Shown here piece after piece: positions 53,448-63,100 of a stretch of DNA of 64,000 bases (positions are counted from its first letter, which is position 1; every line of letters begins with the position of its first letter). Made by a program: the position numbers and the translations under genes. The DNA is from Neisseria bergeri (lineage in GTDB: Bacteria > Pseudomonadota > Gammaproteobacteria > Burkholderiales > Neisseriaceae). The DNA lies in contig POWY01000002.1 of NCBI GenBank assembly GCA_003044455.1, forward strand, positions 62,001-126,000, written 5' to 3'. Under the pieces are notes generated by a model that saw only the letters and a list, made by a program, of their open reading frames with translations, had not been told where the DNA came from and did no database searches.

Positions 53448-53987
53448 TTATTTTGGAGTGTTAAAATTACGTATCACCTTATATGTAACAGATTGATTTG
53501 TTGCATTTATTATTTCCAATAATGCACCTTTATATCCTACTTGATGAGACTCACTTAAATCATATTCAACATCATTACTAAACGCCTGACGTGCCATATT
53601 ATTTTGGAATTCTCTATATGAAAGTTTTATTCTATTTCCTATTTTTCCACTATATAAAAGATTTTGTTGAAATCCATTTGCATTAGTGGAATTAATTTTT
53701 TTAATAGTTGTTGGGATATTTTTTGAGCAGCTTTTTAAATTTAAAGCAGTAATTAAACAAATTTCATTATTTTTTTTAATTTTCATGATCGATATAATAG
53801 GATCCGCTAACATTCCTACCATAACACGACTTCCATTAGTATTACTAACTAGATAATAGTCGGCATTTTCATCCTCACCTGTTTTTACATATTCACCAGG
53901 GGGAATCTTATATGCGCCCCCCGCAATTTTTTGTAAAGAATCAAATGACAGAGCATCCATCTGTAAAGCATAGCCTTGATTTAACAT
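53448..53987 (-). CDS. AT-rich orphan ORF inserted between nrdA and nrdB
   Basis: This 179-residue protein of unknown function is strongly AT-rich and rich in Asn, Ile and Lys, unlike both nrd neighbours. ATG 53985-53987 has GGTGAG four bases upstream. The frame stays open for about 20 more codons (containing WYLILNGE) back to a TAG but has no standard start there, so the gene may be N-terminally truncated. No signal peptide or membrane helix is evident. It also lacks uptake words. I infer a horizontally acquired insert in the nrd locus. Confidence 0.6.
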   Translation of the reverse strand: MLNQGYALQMDALSFDSLQKIAGGAYKIPPGEYVKTGEDENADYYLVSNTNGSRVMVGMLADPIISIMKIKKNNEICLITALNLKSCSKNIPTTIKKINSTNANGFQQNLLYSGKIGNRIKLSYREFQNNMARQAFSNDVEYDLSESHQVGYKGALLEIINATNQSVTYKVIRNFNTPK

Positions 53988-54085
53988 ATTCTCACCAATA
54001 CCTACGGTATTAGTTTCACCATTTAAAATTAGATACCATTGCTAATATTTTTTAATTTAACATTAATATGAAAAATAGAACATTA

Positions 54086-56365
54086 TTAAATCTTACAAGC
54101 CCCGCCCGCGCAACCGTCATCCTGAATATCGGCTTGCGTATCGTCCGCGCCGTCGCGGGTGTTGTGGTAGTACAGGGTTTTGACGCCGTATTTGTAAGCG
54201 GTCAATAAGTCTTTGAGCATTTGTTTCATGGAAACTTTGTTGCCCTCAAATTTGCCCGGATCGTAGGCGGTATTGGCGGAAATTGCCTGATCGACGAATT
54301 TTTGCATCACGCCGACAAGTTTCAGGTAGCCTTCGTTGCCGGGAAGCTGCCACAGGGTTTCATAGGCATTTTTCAGGGTTTCAAACTCCGGCACGACTTG
54401 CTTCAGGATGCCGTCTTTCGACGCTTTGACCGTTACCAGTCCGCGAGGCGGCTCGATGCCGTTGGTGGCGTTGGCGATTTGCGAACTGGTTTCAGACGGC
54501 ATGAGTGCGGTTAGAGTAGAGTTACGCAGGCCGTATTTGACGATGTCGGCGCGCAGGCTTTCCCAGTCGCACAACAGCGGTTCGCTGCACACGGCATCCA
54601 AGTCTTTTTTGTAGGTGTCGATAGGCAGTTTGCCTTGAGAATAAACGGTTTGATTGAAGAGCGGGCATGCGCCGTATTCTTTGGCAAGGTTTACCGACGC
54701 TTTGAGCAGGTAATACTGCATGGCTTCAAAGGTACGGTGGGTCAGGCCGAGTGCGGAGCCGTCGCTGTAGCGGACACCGTTTTTCGCCAAATAATATGCA
54801 TAGTTGATCACGCCGATGCCGAGCGAACGGCGGCCCATAGTGGAGGTACGCGCAGCTTCTACCGGATAACCCTGATAATCTAAAAGTGCATCGAGTGCGC
54901 GAACGGTCAAATCGGCAAGCCCTTCCAATTCGTCCAAGCTGTTTAATGCGCCCAAGTTGAAGGCGGACAGGGTACACAGAGCTATTTCGCCGTTCGGGTC
55001 GTTAATGTTGTCCAGAGGTTTGGTCGGCAGCGCGATTTCCATACACAGGTTGGACTGGTGCACGGGGGCAACGCGCGGATCGAACGGGCTGTGCATATTG
55101 CAGTGGTCGACGTTTTGGATGTAGATGCGCCCGGTTCCGGCACGCTCCTGCATCAGCGTGGAAAACAGGTCGGCAGCCGGAATAATGCGCTTGCGGATGT
55201 TCGGGTCTTGCTCGTATTTCGTATAGAGCCGCTCAAATTCGTCTTGGTCGGCAAAAAACGCTTCGTACAACCCGGGAACCTCGTTGGGCGAAAACAGCGT
55301 AATATTGCCGCCCTTAATCAGGCGGGTATAGAGCAGGCGGTTGATTTGCACGCCGTAGTCCAATTGACGGATACGGTTGTCTTCCACACCCCGGTTGTTT
55401 TTCAACACCAGCAGGCTTTCGGCTTCGATGTGCCACAAGGGGTAGAACAAGGTTGCCGCGCCGCCGCGCACGCCGCCTTGCGAACAGGATTTGACCGCCG
55501 CCTGAAACATTTTGAAAAACGGGATGCAGCCGGTATGCCGCGCTTCGCCGCCCCGGATTTCGCTGTCCAAACCGCGGATACGTCCGGCATTGATGCCGAT
55601 ACCCGCGCGTTGGGAAACATATTTCACAATCGCGCTGGTAGTGGCGTTGATGGAATCCAGGCTGTCGTCGCATTCAATCAGCACACAGCTTGAGAACTGG
55701 CGCGTAGGCGTACGCACGCCGCTCATAATCGGCGTGGGCAGCGATACTTTAAATGTGGAAACGACATCGTAAAAACGTTTGACGTAACCCAGGCGTGCCT
55801 CTTTCGGGTATTTGCTGAAAAGGCACATCGCCACCAAAACATATAAGAACTGCGGCGTTTCGTAAATCTGGCGGGTAACGCGGTTCTGTACCAGATATTT
55901 GCCTTCGAGCTGTTTGACGGCGGCATAGGAAAAGGACATATCGCGTTCGTGGTCGATATAGGCGTTCAGCTCGTCAAATTCTTCGCGGCTGTAATCCTCA
56001 AGGATATGCCTGTCGTATTTTCCGGCATCGGTGAGCTTTTTAACGTGGTCGTAGAGATGGGGCGGTTCAAAATCGCCATAGGCTATTTTACGCAGATGGA
56101 AAATCGCCAAACGCGCGGCAAGGTATTGGTAGTCCGGGGTATCTTCCGAAATTAAATCGGCAGCGGCTTTGATGATGGTTTCGTGGATGTCGTCGGTGCG
56201 GATGCCGTTGTAGAACTGGATGTGCGATTTCAACTCGACCTGCGACACGGAAACATTTTCCAATCCTTCCGCCGCCCAAGTAACGACACGGTGAATCTTA
56301 TCCAAATCAATGGCTTCCAATCTCCCGTCTCGTTTGGTTACTTTCAAATCAGTCGGTGTATTCAT
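54086..56365 (-). CDS. nrdA: Class Ia ribonucleotide reductase, alpha subunit
   Basis: NrdA reduces ribonucleoside diphosphates. The 759 residues start with an ATP-cone (LKVTKRDGRLEAIDLDKI), the dATP/ATP activity site. The barrel follows, with FSSCVLIECDDSLDSI (active-site Cys) near 225 and NLCMEIALPTKP near 440, which includes a second catalytic Cys. The C-terminus ends CAGGACKI, the redox-active Cys pair that receives electrons from thioredoxin or glutaredoxin. ATG 56365 has AGAGGA five bases before. A shorter in-frame upstream start (56380) is less likely. Confidence 0.96.
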   Translation of the reverse strand: MNTPTDLKVTKRDGRLEAIDLDKIHRVVTWAAEGLENVSVSQVELKSHIQFYNGIRTDDIHETIIKAAADLISEDTPDYQYLAARLAIFHLRKIAYGDFEPPHLYDHVKKLTDAGKYDRHILEDYSREEFDELNAYIDHERDMSFSYAAVKQLEGKYLVQNRVTRQIYETPQFLYVLVAMCLFSKYPKEARLGYVKRFYDVVSTFKVSLPTPIMSGVRTPTRQFSSCVLIECDDSLDSINATTSAIVKYVSQRAGIGINAGRIRGLDSEIRGGEARHTGCIPFFKMFQAAVKSCSQGGVRGGAATLFYPLWHIEAESLLVLKNNRGVEDNRIRQLDYGVQINRLLYTRLIKGGNITLFSPNEVPGLYEAFFADQDEFERLYTKYEQDPNIRKRIIPAADLFSTLMQERAGTGRIYIQNVDHCNMHSPFDPRVAPVHQSNLCMEIALPTKPLDNINDPNGEIALCTLSAFNLGALNSLDELEGLADLTVRALDALLDYQGYPVEAARTSTMGRRSLGIGVINYAYYLAKNGVRYSDGSALGLTHRTFEAMQYYLLKASVNLAKEYGACPLFNQTVYSQGKLPIDTYKKDLDAVCSEPLLCDWESLRADIVKYGLRNSTLTALMPSETSSQIANATNGIEPPRGLVTVKASKDGILKQVVPEFETLKNAYETLWQLPGNEGYLKLVGVMQKFVDQAISANTAYDPGKFEGNKVSMKQMLKDLLTAYKYGVKTLYYHNTRDGADDTQADIQDDGCAGGACKI

Positions 56366-56878
56366 CGCTTCCTCTTCCACTCTTGATATTCAAGACACGG
56401 TCTTTTCAAATAAATTAAGGCAGACAATATAGTGGATTTTTGGCATTTTCTCCAGTCTTGACAACGGTTGCATTTTTCAGTTTCAGGCAATCCGCGATAA
56501 AACCCGCCTGTCGTATTTTTCCTATAATATTTGTTTTATCTGATAATTCTTTACCGATAAAAAACGGGTAAATTTTTTGCCTTTTGACCGGCTCCTGCTA
56601 CAAGGCGATGAAATAAGGATTTTCCGACGGAAAAGGAAAGCTTCCAGTTTTCTGCCCTTGTAAATTGTTAAATTTTGCAAAGTATGATTTTGCCGCGCCG
56701 CCGCCGACAAATTTCATTTTCTTACCGATTGGAATTTATTATTGAGATTAATGTGTTATTTGAATCTGTATATCAAACGGCAAGTTTTGCCGGGTGAACG
56801 AGTCTGAAACTGCCGACAGTTTGCCCGTTCCATCCTTCCATCCTATACTGGAAGGAATTGCAAACAGAAAGGATTGTC
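56366..56878. other. Non-coding stretch between nrdA and the small secreted protein gene
   Basis: These 513 bases separate two divergent genes. The stretch is AT-rich with no convincing ORF, no uptake pair and no repeat. An 11-base match to a Correia end (TATAGTGGATT near 56430) is too short to call. Promoters for nrdA must lie here, but none is clear enough to name. Confidence 0.6.
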
Positions 56879-57205
56879 ATGTCTGTCAAAAAAATGCTTG
56901 CCATACTGTTGTCTGCAATATTGGGACCGGTATCGGCAACTGCCGCTGCCGGCACGTCAGAACCCGCCCACCGTCATACCAAACATATCCGCAAGGCAAA
57001 CAAGCAGATGCTGCACCCCGAATGCAGGAAATATTTGGAACGCCGTGCCGCGTGGTACCGATTGCAAGGCAACGTGCAGGAATTGCGCGAAAACAAAAAG
57101 GCGCGCAGAGCATTCCGCTCCCTGCCTTATAAGGAACAGAAAACTCAATGCCGGGCGGCTTATGAGGCTTTCGATGATTTCGACGGCGGCAGATTCCGCC
57201 GTTAA
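56879..57205 (+). CDS. Small secreted basic protein of unknown function
   Basis: ATG 56879 follows AAAGGA with good spacing. The 108-residue precursor has a cleavable signal peptide (MSVKKMLAILLSAILGPVSATAAA). The mature part is short, basic and helical, with His-rich HRHTKHIRKANK and two Cys (HPECRKY, KTQCRA) that could form a disulphide. It is probably periplasmic. I recognise no family beyond a conserved Neisseria protein. The paired uptake terminator follows after 13 bases. Confidence 0.75.
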   Translation: MSVKKMLAILLSAILGPVSATAAAGTSEPAHRHTKHIRKANKQMLHPECRKYLERRAAWYRLQGNVQELRENKKARRAFRSLPYKEQKTQCRAAYEAFDDFDGGRFRR

Positions 57206-57218
57206 TCCCATATAAAAT

Positions 57219-57248
57219 ATGCCGTCTGAACACAGGTTCAGACGGCAT
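57219..57248. terminator. Paired uptake-sequence terminator
   Basis: ATGCCGTCTGAAC (57219-57231) pairs perfectly with GTTCAGACGGCAT (57236-57248) around a four-base loop, followed by TTTT. Confidence 0.85.
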
Positions 57249-57362
57249 TTTCCATAGATACAACAAACTATCCTTACGCCATTTCGTTTGAGATACTCCC
57301 GTTGCCGCAGCCTTAACGCATCCGCAAAAGCGAATCATACCGCCACATTCCAACAATCGGTT

Positions 57363-58130
57363 TCAGACGGCAACATCCGCATCGCCGGCGACAACGGCAC
57401 GGATGCTTTCTTCGATTTTATCCTTTAAAGTATAACGGTCTTCGCTTTCCGCCGCATCCGCCACGCAAACGAAATCGACTTTGATGGTCAGTTTTTTCAT
57501 AGACACGATGCGCCACAGGCAGGTCGGCAAACCGACATCGGCATACGACGGACGGACCGTCCTTTTTCCCGTTTCGTCATAATAACGTAGCGCGACCGCC
57601 AAAACCTTTGCCCCCGCATCGATGGCAGATTGGAACAGCGCGGCTTTAAACGGCAGGAGCCCCAAGCCCGAAGAAGTCCGCGCCTCAGGGAAAAAACTGA
57701 CGTTTTGACCGCGTTGCAAGGTTTCGCAGACGGCGCGGTTAATCGGTTCGATGTCGCGCCGCGAATTGCGGTTGATGAACACCGTTCCCGCGTTCTGCCC
57801 CATCTTGCCCAATACCGGCCAGCTTTTGATTTCCTGCTTGGCGATAAAGCTGCTCGGATAAACCGCGCTCATCGCGAAAATATCCAGCCAGGACACGTGG
57901 TTGGCGGCAACCAAGACACCGTTCGGATGTTCGGGTGCGGGCCTGCCCACCTCCAATCCGATATCCAAAGCCGCCAAAGCCCCCCTGCCCAATTCGATTA
58001 CCGCCCGATTGCGCGACTCGGTGCAGCCGCCGTCAATACCGCGCAGGTTTTTGCCGGTTTTGAACAGCCAGACCGTCAAGCGGCACAAGCGGCGCAAACG
58101 TGTAAAAAATGAAGCTTTATTTGAAGACAT
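57363..58130 (-). CDS. nlaA: 1-acyl-sn-glycerol-3-phosphate acyltransferase
   Basis: This PlsC-type enzyme makes phosphatidic acid at the inner membrane. The 255 residues carry the [11 protein letters not shown] box (HX4D, about 77-87) and [10 protein letters not shown] near 148, a variant of the usual EGTR motif (EART). ATG 58130 follows GAAAGAA; an in-frame TTG two codons earlier is ignored. It lies 87 bases downstream of mutM on the same strand. Co-transcription of fpg/mutM with nlaA has been described in meningococcus, which supports the symbol. Confidence 0.9.
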   Translation of the reverse strand: MSSNKASFFTRLRRLCRLTVWLFKTGKNLRGIDGGCTESRNRAVIELGRGALAALDIGLEVGRPAPEHPNGVLVAANHVSWLDIFAMSAVYPSSFIAKQEIKSWPVLGKMGQNAGTVFINRNSRRDIEPINRAVCETLQRGQNVSFFPEARTSSGLGLLPFKAALFQSAIDAGAKVLAVALRYYDETGKRTVRPSYADVGLPTCLWRIVSMKKLTIKVDFVCVADAAESEDRYTLKDKIEESIRAVVAGDADVAV

Positions 58131-58217
58131 GAGCAATTCTTTCCCGATAATCGGTGTTTGTTGTTGAAACGTTCGGACGGCATACCGATAAAATACCGTC
58201 TGAAACCGTGTTCCGCC

Positions 58218-59045
58218 CTATTTCTGACAGTTCGGGCAATAAAACGTGCCGCGCTGCCCCAAAGTTTCTTTCACAATCAAGCCGCCGCACCGGGGGCACG
58301 GCTGATTGTGCCGCCCGTACACCGTATATTCCTGTTGGAAGTAGCCGCTTTTGCCGTCGCTGTCCACAAAATCCCTCAAGGTGCTTCCGCCCGTTTCAAT
58401 GGCGCGCCGCAACACCGCTTTGACGGTTTCAACCAAAAGCGCGCACTCTTTCTTTTTCAGGCGGTTGGCAGGACGGCGGGGCGAAATGCCCGCCCTAAAC
58501 AGGCTCTCGTTGGCATAAATATTGCCCACGCCGACCACGACGGCATTGTCCATCAGGGCAAGTTTGACCGCGCGTTTCTGCGCCTTCAGCCCCGCATACA
58601 GATAATCCGTGCAAAATGCCTCCAACAAAGGCTCCGGCCCCAGTTTTTCCAACAGCGGATGATGTTCTTCGATTCCCTCATACCAAAGTATCGCGCCGAA
58701 CTTTCTCGGATCGCGGTAACGCATGACCGTGCCGTCTGAAAACACAATATCGACGTGATCGTGCCTGTCCGGCCTGCCGATACGTCCGTCCGACGGCGTA
58801 AAAATCCGCAAACTGCCCGACATCCCCAAGTGAATCAGCAGTACGCCCGTTTGAAAGCGGATAAGCAGGTATTTCGCCCTCCTGCCGCAGGACAAAACCT
58901 GCCGGCCGGACAAAATCTCCCCCAAATCGGGATTGACCTGCCAGCGCAGCTTCGATTGGCGCAATATCACGGCTTCCACCGTTTTCCCTTCAATATGCGG
59001 CGCGATGCCGCGCAACGTCGTTTCCACTTCCGGCAATTCAGGCAT
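58218..59045 (-). CDS. mutM: Formamidopyrimidine-DNA glycosylase (MutM/Fpg)
   Basis: MutM excises 8-oxoguanine and Fapy lesions with AP-lyase activity. Mature numbering starts at Pro2 ([14 protein letters not shown]), the catalytic proline. Other landmarks are the VGNIYANES loop near 168 and the C-terminal zinc finger CPRCG ... CPNCQK. The 275 residues match the family. ATG 59045 has GGGAGG upstream, and the longer ORF is rejected because Pro2 must follow the start. It protects against oxidative damage in a host-adapted bacterium and is upstream of nlaA. Confidence 0.96.
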   Translation of the reverse strand: MPELPEVETTLRGIAPHIEGKTVEAVILRQSKLRWQVNPDLGEILSGRQVLSCGRRAKYLLIRFQTGVLLIHLGMSGSLRIFTPSDGRIGRPDRHDHVDIVFSDGTVMRYRDPRKFGAILWYEGIEEHHPLLEKLGPEPLLEAFCTDYLYAGLKAQKRAVKLALMDNAVVVGVGNIYANESLFRAGISPRRPANRLKKKECALLVETVKAVLRRAIETGGSTLRDFVDSDGKSGYFQQEYTVYGRHNQPCPRCGGLIVKETLGQRGTFYCPNCQK

Positions 59046-59097
59046 AACCCCTCCCGATATTTCTTCTGACAGATGCCGTCTGAAAGACGGCCGTCCC

Positions 59098-59763
59098 TTA
59101 ATCCGCAACCCTTGCCGCACCCGCCGCAAGGGCTTTGCCGCCCAAATACCCGTCCCACGCGGGCAGGGGCGTTACGCCCGCCGCCCTTTTGACCAAAACC
59201 AAACCGTACACTGCGGCACACTGCGGCCACCAACGGTCGCCCGCCTTTTCCATAAACTGCCAAAAGCGTATTTGCCCGAGCGACGAAACAGGCGGCAGAT
59301 ACACCATAAATTTCCCAAATTCAATATCGAAACCGACATCCGCAAGCTGCCTTTTCAACCCGGACAGCGGCAGACAAAACCGTTTCTCCGGCAGGCGTTC
59401 GCCGTCAAACCAACGGCCGAATCCCCAGAGCGAATACGGATTGAAACCCGTCAGCATCAAACGTCCGGACGGTTTCAATATCCGGTACACATCGGACAGG
59501 ATTTGCGAAGGAACACCGCCTTCAAGCGTATGGGGGAAAAGCAGCATATCCGCAGAAACATCCGCCAAAGCCATATTTTCCGCCGACATCGACATATCTC
59601 GCGGCACACAGACAACATCTTCAGACGGCATCAGCCACCTGCCGCCCACCTGAACCGCACACATTCCCGAAAAACGGTATGAATCCAGATACCGCCCGAA
59701 GAAGTCCTGTTCCAATTTTGCAACATACCGCCCCATCGTCGTATCTTCAAACCATGCATCCAT
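59098..59763 (-). CDS. Class I methyltransferase-like protein (motif I weak)
   Basis: This 221-residue protein resembles Methyltransf_11 enzymes in its middle and end: a [21 protein letters not shown] segment near 90-110 is the post-motif region of many SAM methyltransferases. The usual Gly-rich motif I (E/DxGxGxG) is not seen; the first 60 residues read [11 protein letters not shown] instead. It may be a diverged or inactive member. It lies 52 bases upstream of mutM on the same strand. An uptake word is read in frame (MPSED). Confidence 0.7.
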   Translation of the reverse strand: MDAWFEDTTMGRYVAKLEQDFFGRYLDSYRFSGMCAVQVGGRWLMPSEDVVCVPRDMSMSAENMALADVSADMLLFPHTLEGGVPSQILSDVYRILKPSGRLMLTGFNPYSLWGFGRWFDGERLPEKRFCLPLSGLKRQLADVGFDIEFGKFMVYLPPVSSLGQIRFWQFMEKAGDRWWPQCAAVYGLVLVKRAAGVTPLPAWDGYLGGKALAAGAARVAD

Positions 59764-59940
59764 ATTGCGTCCGTTTCAAACAGATTGCCTACCGATATTC
59801 TATTCCAAACAGAGTTTCTGTCAAAAAACACATCGGCCGCCCATTTCCGAATCCGCATAAAGTTCCTGTAAAACTTGACGCTTTTTCAGTCAAACAGTAC
59901 CATCGGACGATAAAATATGTTTATTCCGCCGATATAAATC

Positions 59941-61914
59941 ATGTCCAAACTCAAAACCATCGTCCTGACTGCCTCGGGCCTCTCCGTCTGTTCCGGCCCA
60001 CTGTACGCCCAAAACACCTCTTCACACCAAATCGGTTTGGCGATTATGCGCTTAAACTCTTCAATACTCGACCTGCCACCGACAAAACAATATTTCCAAT
60101 CGGGCAGCCTGTGGGGCGAGCTGCGCCAAGGCTTCCGGATGGACGAAGTCAATCCCGAACTGGTGCGCCGCCACGAAAGCAAATTCATCGCAAGCCGCAG
60201 CTATTTTGATAGGGTCGTCAACCGGAGCCGGCCCTATATGTACCATATCGCCAACGAAGTCAAAAAACGCAATATGCCCGCCGAAGCCGCCCTGCTTCCC
60301 TTCATCGAAAGCGCGTTCGTTACCAAAGCCAAATCGCATGTCGGCGCATCGGGCCTGTGGCAGTTTATGCCCGCTACCGGCAGACATTACGGCTTGGAAA
60401 AAACACCGGTTTACGACGGCAGACACGACGTTTACGCCGCCACCGATGCCGCACTCAACTATCTGCAATACCTCTATGGACTGTTCGACGACTGGTCTCT
60501 TGCCTTTGCCGCCTACAACTGGGGCGAAGGCAACGTCGGACGCGCCATCAACCGCGCCCGCGCACAGGGTCTCGAACCGACCTACGAAAATCTGCGTATG
60601 CCCAACGAAACGCGCAACTATGTCCCCAAGCTGCTCGCCGTGCGCAACATTATTGCCACCCCCCAATCTTTCGGCATGAATATCAGCGACATAAACAACA
60701 AACCCTATTTTCAGGCAGTCGAACCTGACCGCCCCATCGATAACGAAGCCATCGCCCGGCTCGCCGGCATCACGCAAAGCGAGCTGCTCGCCCTGAATCC
60801 GGCATTCAACGTCCCCGCGTTCATCCCCAAAAACAAACGTAAACTGCTGCTTCCCGCCGCGTCCGTCCAAACTTTCCAAAGCAACTACCTCAACGCCGCG
60901 CCCGACAGCCTGTTTTCATGGGAAGTCTATACGCCTGCCGCCAAAACCAGCCTGTCCGACATATCGACGGCAACCGGCATGAGCATTGCCGACATCAAAC
61001 GCCTCAACAACCTGAACGGCAACCTTGTCAACGCAGGACGCAGCATCCTTGTCGCCAAGAACGGCAAGACCCTTCAGACGGCATCGGAATCCGTCGTTTC
61101 CATCGACATCGACAATACGCCCGACACCTACCGCTCCAATATGCCGGCAGGCACGGTGAACGTCGGCATTGCCCGAATCCAATCCGCCGCCGCACAGACA
61201 GCGGACATTACCGTCGCACCTTTGCAGCAGGAAACCGTCCGTACGGAACCCGACCCCCTTGTCCGCATTGCCGAACCCGCCCTTGCAACAGCCGCAGCGC
61301 AACCTCAAACCGAAAAACAGAGCGCCATGCCGTCTGAAACCCAAACCGCAACACTCGCGCAGATTGCCCCCCCAAACGACATGCAGGCGGCAGACGAACT
61401 CATGCAGCTTGTTGCCCGAAACAACCTGCGCCGTCAGGCTGAAGAAACCATCTCAGCCGTCATCGGCACACCTGACACAGTTGCCGAACACAAAATTTCC
61501 GCATCTCTGCAACATACCGTTGCCGCCGACGGCAAACGCGGCGTCCGTTTGGAAACGCGCGTAGCCAAAGCCGCCGACAGCGGAACAGACCCCGCCGCCC
61601 GCACCGGAATCCACCGTGTTGTAGAAGGCGACACCCTGTTCAACATTGCCAAACGCTACAACGTCAGCGTAGCCGACCTGATTGTCGCCAACAACATCAA
61701 AGGCAACACCATCCAAAAAGGACAGGTACTCCGCCTGGCGCAGGCAGCCCCCGCCCAAACCCGTATTGAAAAAGTATCCTACACCGCACGCAAAGGCGAC
61801 ACCTTCAAAAGTATCGCCGCGCGCTTCAATATCCATATCGACGACATCCGCCGGCTCAATCCCAACCTGAACACCATCAATCCGGGACAGAGGGTCAAAC
61901 TGATTGGAAGCTGA
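59941..61914 (+). CDS. mltD: Lytic transglycosylase MltD-type with LysM domains
   Basis: This exported cell-wall enzyme has 657 residues and a signal peptide (LKTIVLTASGLSVCSGPLYA). An SLT family 1 catalytic domain follows, with Glu in PFIESAFVTKAKSHVGASG near 115 and GLWQFMPATGRHYGL after it. AAYNWGEGNVGRA is near 195. LysM-type modules appear near 325-370, 560-600 and 610-655 (GDTLFNIAKRYNVS, GDTFKSIAARFNIH). The linker carries in-frame uptake codons and a run of seven C bases near 61366. The lipobox Cys is not evident, so a soluble periplasmic form is likely. The symbol is a family label. Confidence 0.88.
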   Translation: MSKLKTIVLTASGLSVCSGPLYAQNTSSHQIGLAIMRLNSSILDLPPTKQYFQSGSLWGELRQGFRMDEVNPELVRRHESKFIASRSYFDRVVNRSRPYMYHIANEVKKRNMPAEAALLPFIESAFVTKAKSHVGASGLWQFMPATGRHYGLEKTPVYDGRHDVYAATDAALNYLQYLYGLFDDWSLAFAAYNWGEGNVGRAINRARAQGLEPTYENLRMPNETRNYVPKLLAVRNIIATPQSFGMNISDINNKPYFQAVEPDRPIDNEAIARLAGITQSELLALNPAFNVPAFIPKNKRKLLLPAASVQTFQSNYLNAAPDSLFSWEVYTPAAKTSLSDISTATGMSIADIKRLNNLNGNLVNAGRSILVAKNGKTLQTASESVVSIDIDNTPDTYRSNMPAGTVNVGIARIQSAAAQTADITVAPLQQETVRTEPDPLVRIAEPALATAAAQPQTEKQSAMPSETQTATLAQIAPPNDMQAADELMQLVARNNLRRQAEETISAVIGTPDTVAEHKISASLQHTVAADGKRGVRLETRVAKAADSGTDPAARTGIHRVVEGDTLFNIAKRYNVSVADLIVANNIKGNTIQKGQVLRLAQAAPAQTRIEKVSYTARKGDTFKSIAARFNIHIDDIRRLNPNLNTINPGQRVKLIGS

Positions 61915-61930
61915 TTCGGATACGGCACAT

Positions 61931-61957
61931 GACAGGACTTTCTCAGTCCTGTCTTTT
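61931..61957 (+). terminator. Rho-independent terminator after mltD
   Basis: GACAGGACT (61931-61939) pairs with AGTCCTGTC (61945-61953) and is followed by TTTTT. It is not built from the uptake word. rsuA begins 25 bases later. Confidence 0.85.
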
Positions 61958-61981
61958 TCATCCCACATTTCCCATACCATC

Positions 61982-62674
61982 ATGAAACTCATCAAATACC
62001 TGCAATATCAAGGCATAGGAAGCCGCAAACAATGCCAATGGCTGATTAGGGGCGGCTACGTCTCCATCAACGGAACCTGCATGGACGACACCGATGCAGA
62101 CATCGATTCCTCATCCGTCGAAACGTTGGATATTGACGGCGAAGCGGTTACCGTCGTTCCCAAACCCTATTTCTACATCCTGCTCAACAAGCCTGAAGAT
62201 TACGAAACTTCGCACAAACCGAAACACTACCGCAGCGTATTCAGCCTGTTCCCCGACAATATGCGGAACATCGATATGCAGGCGGTCGGCAGGCTGGATG
62301 CGGATACGACCGGCGTATTGCTGATTACCAACGACGGCAAATTGAACCACAACCTGACTTCGCCGAGCAGAAAAATTCCCAAACTGTACGAAGTAACGCT
62401 CAAACACCCTACAGGCGAAACACTCTGCGAAACCTTGAAAAACGGCGTGCTGCTCCACGACGAAAACGAAACCGTTTGTGCCGCCGATGCCGTTTTGGAA
62501 AACCCGACCACCCTGCTGCTGACCATTACCGAGGGGAAATACCACCAAGTCAAACGCATGATCGCCGCCGCCGGCAACCGCGTGCAGCACCTTCACCGCC
62601 GGCAATTCGCACATTTGGAAACAGAAAACCTCAAACCTGGGGAATGGAAATTTATCGGATGCCCCAAATTCTGA
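61982..62674 (+). CDS. rsuA: 16S rRNA pseudouridine(516) synthase RsuA
   Basis: RsuA isomerises uridine 516 of 16S rRNA. The 230 residues have an S4-like N-terminal domain (KYLQYQGIGSRKQCQWLI) and the catalytic segment GRLDADTTGVLLITNDG near 106-122, whose Asp is the nucleophile. The KYHQVKRMIAAAGNRVQHLHR end motif is also present. ATG 61982 is right after the mltD terminator. A longer in-frame start at 61904 overlaps the mltD end and is rejected. Confidence 0.93.
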   Translation: MKLIKYLQYQGIGSRKQCQWLIRGGYVSINGTCMDDTDADIDSSSVETLDIDGEAVTVVPKPYFYILLNKPEDYETSHKPKHYRSVFSLFPDNMRNIDMQAVGRLDADTTGVLLITNDGKLNHNLTSPSRKIPKLYEVTLKHPTGETLCETLKNGVLLHDENETVCAADAVLENPTTLLLTITEGKYHQVKRMIAAAGNRVQHLHRRQFAHLETENLKPGEWKFIGCPKF

Positions 62675-62758
62675 AAAAATCCATTATTTCCTTATATTCA
62701 AATACATACCTTTAAAATGAATAATTTAACCGAAATTAACTCAAAAACAGCCGGTTTG

Positions 62759-63100
62759 TGATATAATTCTCCTGTCTGAGCAATGCCTGTGCAAGCAGGC
62801 TTATGAGTAAGACGTTTTCCCCGTAATGTGTTTGGCCATCTATTCCTCCATCACCATTAAAATACTATCGTTAATATAATCAAAAAAATTTCACTTCCGT
62901 ACACCGATGCAGAAGAATAACAAATTAATCTGTTCATAAACTTCGATTCTTCCTTATCGGTTTATACTTATCAGAAATACTCACTGAAATATATGCCTTT
63001 TTCAGGAAAAATCACTAGACAGTTGGAAAACATTCAGTCAATTTCTGTTAAGAATCACGTGTAAAATTTCCGCTTTATCTCAATCGGACACGGTTTCAAT
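62759..63100 (+). ncRNA. Candidate small RNA or long leader upstream of the transporter gene
   Basis: A perfect extended -10, TGATATAAT (62759-62767), is followed by GCCTG/CAGGC (62785-62800) and CTTA/TAAG (62800-62811) stem-loops, then about 290 bases with no ORF before ATG 63101. The region 62675-63100 carries no gene and no uptake word. It could be a small RNA or the 5' leader of the transporter. There is no database support, and a -35 is missing. Confidence 0.35.

Noticed and set aside
56423-56435. Near-palindrome GACAATATAGTGG upstream of nrdA as an NrdR box or Correia end
   Set aside because: It is two bases shorter than an NrdR box, has no second box at the expected distance, and only 11 bases match a Correia terminus.
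62773-62860. Resemblance of the start of the candidate RNA to 6S RNA
   Set aside because: No 3' strand complementary to the 5' end is present, so the 6S fold cannot form.
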